Shown: positions 43,823 through 53,600 of the stretch, piece by piece
Numbering within the stretch: the stretch's first letter is position 1
Layout: each line of letters opens with the position of its first letter
Assembly (NCBI GenBank): GCA_050633505.1
Contig: JBOEGQ010000013.1
Location: forward strand, 62,001-126,000
Source of the DNA: UBA1672 sp050633505
GTDB taxonomy: Bacteria > Pseudomonadota > Alphaproteobacteria > Micavibrionales > Micavibrionaceae
Direction of reading: 5' to 3'
DNA length: 64,000 bases
Made by a program: the position numbers and the translations under genes
The notes under the pieces: model-generated
The model's input: the letters and a program-made list of their open reading frames with translations, nothing else
Databases searched by the model: none
What the model was told of the DNA's origin: nothing

Positions 43823-44539
43823 CTAGCGTTCTATCAGAACTTGATAATAGTGATAGCTGTTTGGGGTTGTTGTGCACCCTCCATCATGTCGAAAGCATCC
43901 TGCGGGCTTATCCAGATCTCCGGCAACATCTTTCAGGGATACACCTTCGCTGAATGTGCCTGTGAAGGTGCTGCCTGTGCCGGAACATCCCGCATCCAAC
44001 GGCGCGTCATCAGATGGGTTGGTAATACCGACTTTGTCGTTGATCTCCAGACATATGTCGCGATCAAGATAGGATATGAACATGATAAGGTCCTCATTAT
44101 CCAATCCGTCGGCATAGCATGTTGTGCTTTCGGTACATGATCTGCCGGAGAAGGTAATACGTCCGTAGAATGAATCGGATGACCTGCTTGTATCCAGCCA
44201 GCTCTCTTTCGGTTCCAGGTAATGTATGTTGCCGCCGTTTGTATGAAATATTTTGCATTCATTTTCGATGCAATTCGGGTTGGTGTATCCGCTCTGTACA
44301 TCATTTTCAAAGCTGATCTCGGTGTCCATATACCCCCTAAGGCGGGTTTGTGCCACAGCTTGGGATATGACATAGCCGTATTCTATGACTTCTGATGCGT
44401 AAAGCGCCGACCGTTCCCTTGTCAGTGTGCTGACATTACCGCGTCCGCTATGTGCCACAACATAGGCCAAAGCAGCCATAAGGCCGACGGCAATCAGGAT
44501 GTAAAACAGGACGTTACCTTGTTGCTGTGTATTTTTCAT
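43823..44539 (-). CDS. Pseudopilin-like membrane-anchored protein, paralog of the one at 4286-5002
   Basis: 238 residues. The N terminus is MKNTQQQGNVLFYILIAVGL, one hydrophobic helix after a short polar head; then a helical neck (about 30-70) and a Cys-rich domain. Shared with the distant paralog: NPNCIENECKIF, GGNIHY, ICLEINDKVGITNP, SDDAP, a late AGC and the ending YHYYQVLIER. It also has extra cysteine pairs (SCTESTTC, GCTTT). The layout resembles minor pseudopilins, although a peptidase cleavage motif is not clear. The neighbours (cysS convergent, zf-CHCC divergent) give no functional link. Function unknown. Confidence 0.72.
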   Translation of the reverse strand: MKNTQQQGNVLFYILIAVGLMAALAYVVAHSGRGNVSTLTRERSALYASEVIEYGYVISQAVAQTRLRGYMDTEISFENDVQSGYTNPNCIENECKIFHTNGGNIHYLEPKESWLDTSRSSDSFYGRITFSGRSCTESTTCYADGLDNEDLIMFISYLDRDICLEINDKVGITNPSDDAPLDAGCSGTGSTFTGTFSEGVSLKDVAGDLDKPAGCFRHDGGCTTTPNSYHYYQVLIER

Positions 44540-44655
44540 ATGGCCATAATACGCTGTTTTTATGCAATGTGGGAAGTCGAGCTGTGGAATAGGGGTTGAA
44601 TTTATACATGATTTTTATTCTAATGCGACTTTATGAAACGTAAGGGTAATACATA

Positions 44656-44826
44656 ATGTCACGTTCGAATGAGCCGGAAACGATCAAAATTGATGTACAC
44701 GCCGATGGGGTGAGCTGCGATGGTGGTGATGGTGCCATGGGACATCCGAAAGTTTGGTATAGCTTTGACGGGCAGGAAACGGTTGAATGCGGGTATTGTG
44801 ACAGGCTTTTTGTAAAGTCCGCTTGA
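44656..44826 (+). CDS. zf-CHCC zinc-finger protein
   Basis: 56 residues, too short for most gene finders. The CHCC zinc pattern is C21, H30, C45, C48: CDGGDGAMGHPKVWYSF then ECGYCDRLF. This is the small alphaproteobacterial protein related to the zinc domain of mitochondrial complex I subunit NDUFS6. A ribosome-binding site, AAGGG, precedes the ATG. It may act in complex I assembly, an inference from the mitochondrial relative; no nuo genes are in the window. Hsp20 follows about 100 bases downstream on the same strand. Confidence 0.88.
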   Translation: MSRSNEPETIKIDVHADGVSCDGGDGAMGHPKVWYSFDGQETVECGYCDRLFVKSA

Positions 44827-44929
44827 AAAATCTTATAAAATCCGTATATTCTGGAAAAAGCGGTGCTGCATAGGCGGGCCGTTTGTATTTGAATTGCTTA
44901 TTCTCGCTCATGTAAGAGGAGTACACAAA

Positions 44930-45394
44930 ATGACACGTTTGTCTTTGTTTGATAGCCCGCTTTTTTTGGGGTTTGATGATTTCGAAAAAACAATTGATCG
45001 TATGCGCAAAAATGGCGCAGAAGGTTATCCTCCCTATAATATTGAACAAATTGGTGATTATGGTTTGCGTATTACGCTGGCTGTTGCCGGATTTTCAATG
45101 GAAAATCTTGATGTTGAGGTGGATCAGAACCAGTTGACGATTCGCGGAAAGCAACAGGATGAACAAGATCGTGTGTATTTGCACCGTGGTATTGCCGCGC
45201 GTCAGTTTCACCGTAATTTTGTTCTTGCCGACGGTATTGAGGTCGTTGGTGCGGATCTTGATAATGGCTTACTCCATATTAATTTGGAACGGGTTATCCC
45301 GGAGTCCAATGCGGTTAAAATCAAGATTAGCCAGAAGAAAACAGGTGGTAATAAAGAATTACAACCGATTGATGTCGATACATCCGGGAAATAA
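44930..45394 (+). CDS. Hsp20 family small heat-shock protein
   Basis: 154 residues; start at 44930 (MTRLSLFDSPLF) after AAGAGGA; the longer frame from 44894 adds 12 residues with no site. The alpha-crystallin domain spans about 35-130: YPPYNIEQIGDYGLRITLAVAGF, DVEVDQNQLTIRGKQ and the ending LDNGLLHINLERVIPE, the G-L-L-x-I/V motif. It is an ATP-independent holdase. DUF1150 follows, a pairing common in alphaproteobacteria. I see no clear ROSE-type thermometer in the short leader, though it cannot be excluded without folding. Confidence 0.94.
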   Translation: MTRLSLFDSPLFLGFDDFEKTIDRMRKNGAEGYPPYNIEQIGDYGLRITLAVAGFSMENLDVEVDQNQLTIRGKQQDEQDRVYLHRGIAARQFHRNFVLADGIEVVGADLDNGLLHINLERVIPESNAVKIKISQKKTGGNKELQPIDVDTSGK

Positions 45395-45478
45395 AGTTGA
45401 AAAGACTTTTGACAAAAGAGGCTGTTTTGATGTCTCATAGAAGAAATAAAATAATAAAAAGGAAGGGGTGCTCTCGTT

Positions 45479-45721
45479 ATGGCTGAGAAAAATCTTGAAA
45501 CAGAAAAAGATATTCATAGTGTTCTTCGTAATTTATCGACACATGATTTCAAGAATTTTGGCCTGAATCAGATCGCCTATATTCGTTCTTTTGACAATGA
45601 AGGCACGTTGAACTACGCAATCCATGATGCTGATGGGGAAGAGGTCGCTGTGCTTTCCTCACGGGATGAGGCCATTGTTGTCTCAAGACAAAAAGATCTT
45701 GAGCCTGTTATCGTTCACTAA
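45479..45721 (+). CDS. DUF1150 family protein
   Basis: 80 residues. Core pattern of the family: GLNQIAYIRSF, YAIHDADGEEVAVLSSRDEA and the C-terminal QKDLEPVIVH. A strong ribosome-binding site AAGGAAGGGG precedes it. DUF1150 genes are typical of alphaproteobacteria and often sit directly after hsp20, as here, 84 bases on. Function unknown; a role tied to the heat-shock protein is inference from neighbourhood. It faces the convergent PtsN-like gene. Confidence 0.9.
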   Translation: MAEKNLETEKDIHSVLRNLSTHDFKNFGLNQIAYIRSFDNEGTLNYAIHDADGEEVAVLSSRDEAIVVSRQKDLEPVIVH

Positions 45722-45745
45722 TCATTTCTAAATTTTTTTGGTGCT

Positions 45746-46213
45746 TTATGCCGCAATCATCCAGTCTTGCGTTGGCATGAACAGGACTCTCATTGCGTCG
45801 ATATCATGGGCATCACGTAGGGCCGCGCGTAAATCAGCTGACCTTAGAACTCTGGACACATGTGCAAGGCGTTGTAGGTGCGCGGAAACGTCTTTTTGTG
45901 GTGAAACCACCGCAACCATCAGGTCAACCATTTTACCGTCCAATGCGTCAAAATCCAACTCTTGTTCAAAGCGCGAAAGAACCAGCATAGGTCTCGTAAT
46001 GACAGGAGATTTAATGTCGAATATTGCCAGACCATCGCCCATGCCAAAGGTGCGCTCACCCAAACGTTTTTCAAATGCATCACGTACACGTTGCGTGCCA
46101 GCATTACAAAAAATGGCTGTTTCTTCTGCAAGAATATCAAATATTTTTTGCTGGCTTTGCGCTTTTAAATCGATAAGAAAGCGATCAAAATGCAGCTCTT
46201 TTGCAATACTCAT
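45746..46213 (-). CDS. PtsN-like EIIA-Ntr domain lacking the phospho-histidine
   Basis: 155 residues; fold and context (rpoN-hpf-ptsN order) mark it as the nitrogen-PTS EIIA homolog. KRLGERTFGMGDGLAIFDIK aligns with the PtsN segment normally ending G-I-A-I-P-H-x-K/R, but the Pro-His pair is Phe-Asp here (F65, D66). The later region LDFDALDGKMVDLMVAVVSP and HLQRLAHVSRVL keeps PtsN character. Without the histidine it cannot take phosphate from NPr or HPr by the known route. It might act as a permanently unphosphorylated regulator, or Asp could mimic phosphate; both are inference. Confidence 0.85.
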   Translation of the reverse strand: MSIAKELHFDRFLIDLKAQSQQKIFDILAEETAIFCNAGTQRVRDAFEKRLGERTFGMGDGLAIFDIKSPVITRPMLVLSRFEQELDFDALDGKMVDLMVAVVSPQKDVSAHLQRLAHVSRVLRSADLRAALRDAHDIDAMRVLFMPTQDWMIAA

Positions 46214-46416
46214 TTTTAGTTCCTATGTTCCCACAACGTAACTTTGGTGGGGTTGTAACATAGGTAAAAAACAAAAAACCAGAAAAAAGTTTATTGCCCT
46301 GCAAAAATCAGAATATTCTAAAGTTTATCTATATCAAATAGATAGGTGATTTTTCTAATTTTTTATGACTTTTGGTGTTTAATTTATAGCGTTTAAATAT
46401 GGTTTTAGATGAAAAA

Positions 46417-46444
46417 TTTTCCTGTGAAAAACTTCACAGGAAAA
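46417..46444 (-). terminator. Intrinsic terminator of hpf
   Basis: Perfect 12-bp stem TTTTCCTGTGAA, loop AAAC, TTCACAGGAAAA. On the minus strand a run of five T residues follows. It lies 34 bases past the hpf stop and splits hpf from the ptsN-like gene, so the latter needs its own promoter in 46214-46416. Confidence 0.88.
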
Positions 46445-46477
46445 CTTAAAATGTATGTATGACGTATTATGTCTTTA

Positions 46478-47077
46478 TTATTGATCGTCAGGTTCGATCC
46501 AACCAACATTACCGTCTTTGCGTAAATAAACCATACTAAGCTTTTCGTTGCTTGCGTTACGGAACATTAATGCATTTTGATCTGCGAGTTCCATGCGCAT
46601 AACGGCTTCTGAAATGCTCATCTTTTCGATATGCGTTTGTATTTCCGCAATGATGGCCGGATCATTTACCTGATCCTCTTCATTATCTTGCTCCGCAGTT
46701 TCCATAGCATGTTGAGAAAGGGTGTAGGCCTTTGCCTTCATCATTTCCTCTTCAGGTGTTTTTTCCGCCCGGTTGTGGTGGTCACGTAGTTTACGTTTAT
46801 ACCTGCGCAGACGTTTTGCCGCTTTTTCTGATGCTGTGTCAAAGGCGGCATATGGATCCGGTTCTGTGGCTTCGGTAATAACCTGAATATTTTTACCGAC
46901 ATGAAATGAGATATGCACCTTGAATAAAGATGTGCTGTGCCCTTCACGCGAAAAGGTAACGGTCGCATTCGTGGCGTGGTTGAAGTATTTCTGATCTATG
47001 TCAGAAAGTTTGTCTGTCACATGCTCACGCAGTGCCTCGCCGACATCTATTTGTTTTCCTTGAACGGTCATTTCCAT
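46478..47077 (-). CDS. hpf: Ribosome hibernation-promoting factor, long form
   Basis: 199 residues starting at 47077 (MEMTVQGKQIDV) with AGGA upstream. The N-terminal S30AE/HPF domain (1-100) shows VGEALREHVTDKLSDIDQKYF and AFDTASEKAAKRLRRYKRKLRDHH. After an acidic linker, the C-terminal dimerisation domain shows MSISEAVMRMELADQNALMF and VYLRKDGNVGWIEP, so this is the long type that pairs 70S ribosomes into 100S. It lies 109 bases after rpoN, the classical order. Confidence 0.95.
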   Translation of the reverse strand: MEMTVQGKQIDVGEALREHVTDKLSDIDQKYFNHATNATVTFSREGHSTSLFKVHISFHVGKNIQVITEATEPDPYAAFDTASEKAAKRLRRYKRKLRDHHNRAEKTPEEEMMKAKAYTLSQHAMETAEQDNEEDQVNDPAIIAEIQTHIEKMSISEAVMRMELADQNALMFRNASNEKLSMVYLRKDGNVGWIEPDDQ

Positions 47078-47186
47078 GATTTGCGTTCCTTTCCTCGGTT
47101 TGTGAAATAAACTTTTTAATCTGTATAATTGCACCATAGACCCATGATCTTAACAGAGCATTGACAACGGTCAGTTTTTTGAGTGA

Positions 47187-48635
47187 TTACGCCATATTTT
47201 TTTTCTGTTTTCGTCTTTGAACCGATGAGCCAATATGCATGGCTTCGCGGTATTTTGCTACTGTGCGACGTGCAATATCAATTCCTTCATTCTTTAGTAT
47301 ATCGACAATTTTATCATCAGACAAAATCTTTGTCGGATTTTCGTCATCAATCAGGCTTTTTATACGCGCCTTGATGGCCTCTGCCGAATGGGCGATGCCG
47401 CTTTCGGATACCAGAGCCGTTGAGAAGAAAAATTTTAATTCGAAGATGCCGCGTGGTGTTCCGATGTATTTATTGGTTGTTACGCGACTGACGGTGCTTT
47501 CATGCATTTCGATTTCTTCTGCAATGTCCTTTAAGGTCAGTGGTCTTAAAAATTCAATGCCGTAGTTAAAAAATGCATCTTGTTGTTCTACCAAGGCACC
47601 AGCAACTTTCAGGATGGTCTGTGCCCGTTGATCAAGGGCGCGTACCAACCAATTTGCAGAGGCGAGTTGGTCGCTCATATATTGCTTATCTTTCTTCTGT
47701 GTCGCTGATTGCGATACTTGCGTATAATATTCTTGGTTAACCAGCACCTTTGGTAATGTGTCAGTGTTAAGCTCAACACGCCAGCCGCCGCCTAGATTCT
47801 TGGGTAAGCGTTTCATTAAAACATCGGGAATGGCTGTTTGTACAACGAGGTGGTCAAAATCGCTTGCAGGTTTTGGGTTGAGAGACTTAATCTCTTCGAC
47901 CATATCCATCAAATAAGTGTCGTTCACGTCACATATATCGGCTAGCCCCTTGAAATCATGATCGCCGAGCATCGGTAGGTTATCCAAGAGCCGTTGCATC
48001 GGGGGGTCGAATGCACCTTTTTCCTGTAGCTGTAGTGCGAGACATTCGGATAGATCTTTGGCAAAAACACCTGTCGGATCGAATTGCTTCATATGTTCTG
48101 AGATGCGTGCGAGACGTTCTTCAGAGCAGCCGAGGCGCTCTTGCAGTATTTCGGGTGTTTCTCGTAGATATCCGCCCTCATCCAGGCGATCGATAAGGTG
48201 GCTGCCGATTGCGCGGTCACGTTCATCGGAAAAGGCCATGTTTAATTGATCTGTCAGATGTGTGCGTAGCGTTTTTTCTGCGCTCATCCGTTCTTCGAAG
48301 TTACTTTGTGTTCCTTCGAATTTAATATCGCCACCAGAACCGATATCGGCCATGGATGATCCGCTGTCAAAGTCCTGATGTTCTGGTGCTTCAAAAGCTT
48401 CTTCAATGTCGTCCTTGCCGCTGGTCTCGTTAGATTCTGCTTGGGATTCTGTGGATGTGTCGTCATTTGCAGTATCGTTCTTCTCTAAAAGAGGGTTTTT
48501 TTCCAACTCCTCCTCTATGAATTCTGAAAGCTCAACATTATTAAGCTGCAACAGCTTGATGGCTTGTTGCAACTGCGGGGTCATGACCAGTTGTTGGGAC
48601 TGTCGAAGGTCGAGCTTCTGCGAAATGGTGTTCAT
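47187..48635 (-). CDS. rpoN: RNA polymerase sigma-54 factor
   Basis: 482 residues. Region I is Gln- and Leu-rich (LRQSQQLVMTPQLQQAIKLL), for activator contact; region II is acidic (about 48-90). The core-binding domain has LIDRLDEGGYL and LNPKPASDF; the helix-turn-helix is in LKDIAEEIEMHESTVSRVTTNKY. The C-terminal RpoN box ARRTVAKYREAM (-24 recognition) is intact. The usual upstream lptA/lptB genes are absent; instead ettA is divergent across a 172-base gap. An activator of sigma-54 is not in the window. Confidence 0.97.
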   Translation of the reverse strand: MNTISQKLDLRQSQQLVMTPQLQQAIKLLQLNNVELSEFIEEELEKNPLLEKNDTANDDTSTESQAESNETSGKDDIEEAFEAPEHQDFDSGSSMADIGSGGDIKFEGTQSNFEERMSAEKTLRTHLTDQLNMAFSDERDRAIGSHLIDRLDEGGYLRETPEILQERLGCSEERLARISEHMKQFDPTGVFAKDLSECLALQLQEKGAFDPPMQRLLDNLPMLGDHDFKGLADICDVNDTYLMDMVEEIKSLNPKPASDFDHLVVQTAIPDVLMKRLPKNLGGGWRVELNTDTLPKVLVNQEYYTQVSQSATQKKDKQYMSDQLASANWLVRALDQRAQTILKVAGALVEQQDAFFNYGIEFLRPLTLKDIAEEIEMHESTVSRVTTNKYIGTPRGIFELKFFFSTALVSESGIAHSAEAIKARIKSLIDDENPTKILSDDKIVDILKNEGIDIARRTVAKYREAMHIGSSVQRRKQKKNMA

Positions 48636-48807
48636 GCAGGCATTTTATCATGAAAAAAAGAAAACTTCACCTGAAATACGGTGTTTTTTGTTCTGAATAT
48701 CAAGGGATGGTCTTGTGCGTCTTATTGACTCGTTGCGTGCAATGTTTCACAAAGGAGGCGATAAAAGATTATCGGTATTAGGGTCAGAGTAGAAAAGGGC
48801 AAAAAGC

Positions 48808-50487
48808 ATGGCATCTTATGAGTATGTATATGTGATGAACGGACTAACCAAGGCGTATGGCAGTGGTAAGAAAGTTTTAGAGAATGTAACGCTAAGCTTT
48901 TTACCGGGGGCGAAGATTGGTGTCTTGGGGCCGAATGGTGCGGGTAAATCGACATTATTAAAAATCATGGCCGGTGTTGATACGGATTTTATGGGCGAGG
49001 CATGGTCTGCGAAAGGTGCGCGCGTTGGGTATCTTGAGCAAGAGCCAAAGTTGGATCCGAATAAAACAGTTGGTGAGAATGTGATGGAGGCGCTTTCCGA
49101 TGTGAAGGCGATGGTTGATCGTTATAATGCGATTGGTATGGAAATGGCAGAGCCGGATGCAGATTTCGATAAGCTTGGAACCGAAATGGGCGCGCTGCAA
49201 GAGAAGATTGATGCGGTTGACGGATGGGAACTGGACCGTACGATTGAAATTGCGATGGAGGCCTTACGTTGTCCGCCTGCCGATGCGTCGGTGGAAAATC
49301 TTTCGGGCGGGGAATGTCGCCGTGTGGCACTTTGTCGCCTTTTGCTTGAGAAGCCTGATTTACTTCTTCTTGATGAACCGACCAACCATCTTGATGCGGA
49401 GAGCGTTGCGTGGTTGCAGCGCTATCTTAAGGAATATAGCGGCGCGGTTGTGATGGTAACGCACGATCGTTACTTCCTCGACCATGTGACAGGCTGGATT
49501 CTCGAGGTGGATCGCGGTTCCGGTATTCCTTATGAAGGGAATTATACGGCATATCTTGATGCCAAGGCCAAGCGTCTGCAACAAGAAGAGCGTGAAGAGA
49601 ATGCCCGTCAGAAGACACTTGCGCGTGAGCGTGAGTGGATGGGGAAAAGCCCGTCTGCGCGTCGTTCCAAATCCAAGGCACGTATTAATTCCTATGAAGA
49701 GCTATTGGCAGAAAGTCAAAAGGCAGATATGCGTAATGCGCAGATTGTTATCCCGACACCACCACGCTTGGGTGATCTTGTTATAGAGGCACAGGGGTTG
49801 CGTAAGGGGTTTGGTGATAGGCTTTTGATTAATGGTTTATCTTTTAGTTTGCCACCGGGTGGAATTGTAGGTGTTATCGGGCCGAATGGTGCGGGTAAAT
49901 CAACATTATTTAAGATGATTACAGGTGGTGAACAACCGGATGAGGGGACATTCAAGGTTGGAGACACGGTGAAACTCGGCTATGTCGATCAAAGCCGTGA
50001 CCACCTTGATCCTGAAAAAAATGTTTGGGAAGAAATATCGGGTGGAACGGATATTATCAAGCTGGGTAAGGTAGAAATGCAAAGCAGGGCGTACGTGTCT
50101 GCCTTTAATTTCCGTGGGCCGGATCAGCAAAAGAAAGTTGGTGACTTGTCAGGTGGTCAGCGAAATCGTGTGCATTTGGCAAAAATGTTAAAGCAAGAGG
50201 CGAATGTTATCCTTCTTGATGAGCCAACAAATGATCTGGATACGGAAACTTTGGCCGCTTTGGAAGAGGCGATAGAGCGTTTTCCGGGATGTGCGGTTGT
50301 TATCTCGCACGATCGTTGGTTTTTGGATCGTTTGGCGACCCATATTTTGGCTTTTGAAGGCGATTCTCACGTGGAATGGTTTGAGGGGAACTATGCCGAT
50401 TATGAGGAGGATTACCGCAGGCGAATGGGGCATGATGCAGATACACCGCGACGTATAAAGTATCGCCCGCTCAGTAAAGCAGGGTAA
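48808..50487 (+). CDS. ettA: Energy-dependent translational throttle protein EttA (ABC-F)
   Basis: 559 residues, two ABC domains and no membrane segments. Domain 1: GPNGAGKST near 41, LSGGECRRVALCR, LLLDEPTNHLD. Linker (about 240-300): EREENARQKTLAREREWMGK and PSARRSKSKAR match the EttA P-site-tRNA motif. Domain 2: GPNGAGKST near 357, LSGGQRNRVHLAK, ILLDEPTNDLD. EttA senses the ATP/ADP ratio and gates the first peptide bond on the ribosome. It reads divergently from rpoN. No clear terminator separates it from the DotA-like genes 166 bases downstream, so read-through is possible. Confidence 0.95.
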   Translation: MASYEYVYVMNGLTKAYGSGKKVLENVTLSFLPGAKIGVLGPNGAGKSTLLKIMAGVDTDFMGEAWSAKGARVGYLEQEPKLDPNKTVGENVMEALSDVKAMVDRYNAIGMEMAEPDADFDKLGTEMGALQEKIDAVDGWELDRTIEIAMEALRCPPADASVENLSGGECRRVALCRLLLEKPDLLLLDEPTNHLDAESVAWLQRYLKEYSGAVVMVTHDRYFLDHVTGWILEVDRGSGIPYEGNYTAYLDAKAKRLQQEEREENARQKTLAREREWMGKSPSARRSKSKARINSYEELLAESQKADMRNAQIVIPTPPRLGDLVIEAQGLRKGFGDRLLINGLSFSLPPGGIVGVIGPNGAGKSTLFKMITGGEQPDEGTFKVGDTVKLGYVDQSRDHLDPEKNVWEEISGGTDIIKLGKVEMQSRAYVSAFNFRGPDQQKKVGDLSGGQRNRVHLAKMLKQEANVILLDEPTNDLDTETLAALEEAIERFPGCAVVISHDRWFLDRLATHILAFEGDSHVEWFEGNYADYEEDYRRRMGHDADTPRRIKYRPLSKAG

Positions 50488-50573
50488 TGCTCATACTGTT
50501 TTTTTGAGGTGTTTATAAAATAATGTCGAAAATATGACATAAAACTCGCTTTCGCCCCTAAAATAATGCTAGT

Positions 50574-50657
50574 ATGAATGGTATTTTAGTTAAAGTTGCC
50601 ATAATTTTGATGTTGTGGTGGCGATCTGTTTTATACTGTATGGGTAAGAAAAAGTGA
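50574..50657 (+). CDS. Possible 27-residue leader peptide coupled to the first DotA-like gene
   Basis: ATG MNGILVKVAIILMLWW... for 27 codons, stop TGA at 50655-50657. This stop overlaps the GTG start of the first DotA-like gene (GTGA), the usual geometry for translational coupling. The peptide is hydrophobic then basic (CMGKKK). No clear Shine-Dalgarno lies upstream, so it may be chance. If real it could set expression of the large gene, whose own GTG has only a weak site. Confidence 0.3.
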   Translation: MNGILVKVAIILMLWWRSVLYCMGKKK

Positions 50658-53600
50658 GTGCGATCAAGGCGAAAGATGTTGTAGGTTATGTGGTGATGCC
50701 ACGTGTCGTGCCCCGTTTAAAGGGGCTGTTCTCTGCGAGTTTCTCATATATAGCACTCTTGATGGCGCATATTTATCTTATGGCGAGATTATTGCCACGT
50801 CACCATCCTTATCTTCTGTCTGAAAATATGGGGCGTTTTGGAATTGCAAATGTTATTGCAGAAGCAACGCGTCATTTGACCTTTTCCCGTAAAAACTTTG
50901 ATCAGATTCTTATTTATTTTGCCTTGCTTTCAGGGGTTGTCATGTTGTTGGCGCAAATCCTGATTTTGCTTTATTCAGTGTTCGTTTCGCCGGCCATGGC
51001 GTTTTCATGGTTTGATACGGTGAATGCCGAAAATGACATAGCGTTCAATCTTTTGGATCAAATTTTTGGTCTTCCTGGCTTGTTCTGTAGCTTTGACGGA
51101 ACAAGTTGTACTGCATACAGTCAGGATCCTAATTTTGACACTGTTGGCGGACCCGATTTGCCTTTGCCGTTCCATACGGCTTTGCATGGATTGTTCCAGT
51201 TTTATTCAACAGGCCTCCTTCTGATTGCCTTGTTGATTTTTATCTATTTCTTGGTTGTGCTTTTGGTTGAAACTGTGACAAGTGGTACACCGTTCGGCCA
51301 GCGTTTTCAGAATGTGTGGGCGCCTGTTCGTTTGGTTGTTGCGCTGGGGCTTCTCATGCCGGTTCCTGTTGTGTTTACCAATCTGGCAACTGGTGTTGCA
51401 CCGGGGCCTTCTGCATCAGGGGCGACTTCTAACGTAACGGGTTTAAATTCCGGGCAATATATTGTTCTGTATGCTGCAAAATACGCATCCAGCTTTGCTA
51501 CAAATGGTTGGAATATGTTTAATGCTGCGGTAACGGGACATGACATGTTTGCCGCCACAGCGCCTGTGGTCGATCCGGGGTATCCGGTGGGGGAGCGATA
51601 TTCGTTCCTTGCTTTGCCTGAGGCAAAGTCTCTGTCTCCTTTGGTTGAGGCAATGACTGTTGTTCACACATGTGCTTATGCGTATCACAGGCTTCATGCC
51701 GGAGATACAAACCAAACGTTAAATAACGGGACTGATTATCCGGATATTGACTCAGATTATACCGCGCCCGCATATGAAGGGCAGTACCAAATTGCACCAT
51801 ATTGGATAAAACAACCAACAACCAACATGACGAATACTGTTCTGGTTCCTGGTACTGGTGGTTCTCCTGATATTGAGGGGGATAACAGTGCATTTGTATG
51901 GATTAATAATTTTGACTGGGCTAGTGATTTTTATAATCCTACATACGCCTACGCTCATCATGAAGCTGTCGGTTTCTATTACGGATCTGATATTATTATC
52001 CGGTTTGGAGAACGCCGTGTTGATTCGGGTGGAAATGAAATGTTCCCGGAAGATACGGCTGGTGTAAAACCGCTTTGTGGGGATATCCGTATTCCTGTGC
52101 GTGATTTATCTGATCCCGGTGGTATGTTTGTGGGGCGCGGTGGTGCCGATTATATGCTGCACTATTATTATAGTGCCGTATTATATATGTGGTTTGAAGA
52201 CATTGATATCCGCCGTTTCGCACGTGGTTATGTATCTTCTATAGTTGAGAATGATGCGACCAAAATAAATGATATGTGTAACGGTAGTGATGCAGATGGT
52301 GCTCTTGTTGTTGGTTCCGGCTATCCTGGACTTCCGGCAAGTGCCGCGGTGTGTATAGCAGGTGATGGGATAAAACCAACGATTAGTTGGCGTACTCGGA
52401 TTTTGCGCGATTACAAAGCTACTAATAAAGCGCACCTTCTCATTGCATGGGAAGACCATATTTTAAATAGCGACCGCATTAATGTAGATGCCAGTATTCC
52501 TGAATTAGGATGGGGCGGCGCGGGCGTTTGGTATAATAAAATTGCCGAAATTAATGGTGGTTTTATGGATGGTGTGCGTGGAATTCCAAATTTAGATCGC
52601 TATCCTCTTGTGATGGAAAAAGTGCGTGAATTTAAAATGAAGCACGTTGAAAACCTTGATGAGAAATGTACAGGGTTTGATCCAACTGTTAAGGCGCCTT
52701 CTGCAGAAGAGGCGATGAAACGTATCGAAACGGGGCGTGACCCGAAAGAACTTGACTGGATTGCTGAGCCGTTATCCGGGGTTCACTGTTTCTGGAATGC
52801 GATAGAAAAAGACTCTAATGACAGAAAAAAGATTACATATAACAACGTGATCTTGAATGCAATGTCGATGCTTGTCGGTGCAGATGGACTAATGAGTATA
52901 CGTGGTGCGAATATGCATATTCACCCATTGGCTCAACTTGTTGCTGTTGGTAAGGGACTTGTTGATGCGGCAATAATTGATATGGCCGGAGCCTCAGTGA
53001 CTGCATTTTTTGGTGGTATGATTGGGGCACTTAGTAAATATAGCGGGGGTGGCTTGGACGCGGCAAGTCAGGTCTTCTATTCTCTGGCCTTTATGGGGAT
53101 TACTGCGGGGTTCGTTTTATTCTATGTTTTACCGTTTATGCCGTTTGTGTATTTCTTCTTTGCGATTGCATCATGGGTGAAGGCAATATTTGAGGCGATG
53201 GTCGGTGTGCCTTTATGGGCTCTTGCGCATTTACGGATTGATGGAGATGGCTTACCTGGGGATGCCGCTCAGAACGGGTATTTCTTGATCTTAGAAATCT
53301 TTATTCGTCCTATTTTGACGGTCGTTGGTTTGGTTGCCGCAGTTTCAATTTTTGCGATGCAGGTGCGTGTTCTGAACCTTATTTGGGATGTCGTTGTTGT
53401 GAATACCGCTGGTTATGATGCGGCGGTGGTGAACGTTCTTGATGTACAAACGCCTGATGACGAAGGTTTCAGACGTAGTATTATCGATCAGTTCTTTTTC
53501 ACTGTGATTTATACGATTGTTTGCTACATGATGGCCATGGCGTCGTTCAAGTTGATTGATAAGATTCCTGATAACATCCTGCGTTGGGCAGGTGCAGGTG

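Noticed and set aside
45430..45486. 18-codon basic frame overlapping the DUF1150 start
   Set aside because: No site of its own, and it contains the DUF1150 ribosome-binding site; probably chance.
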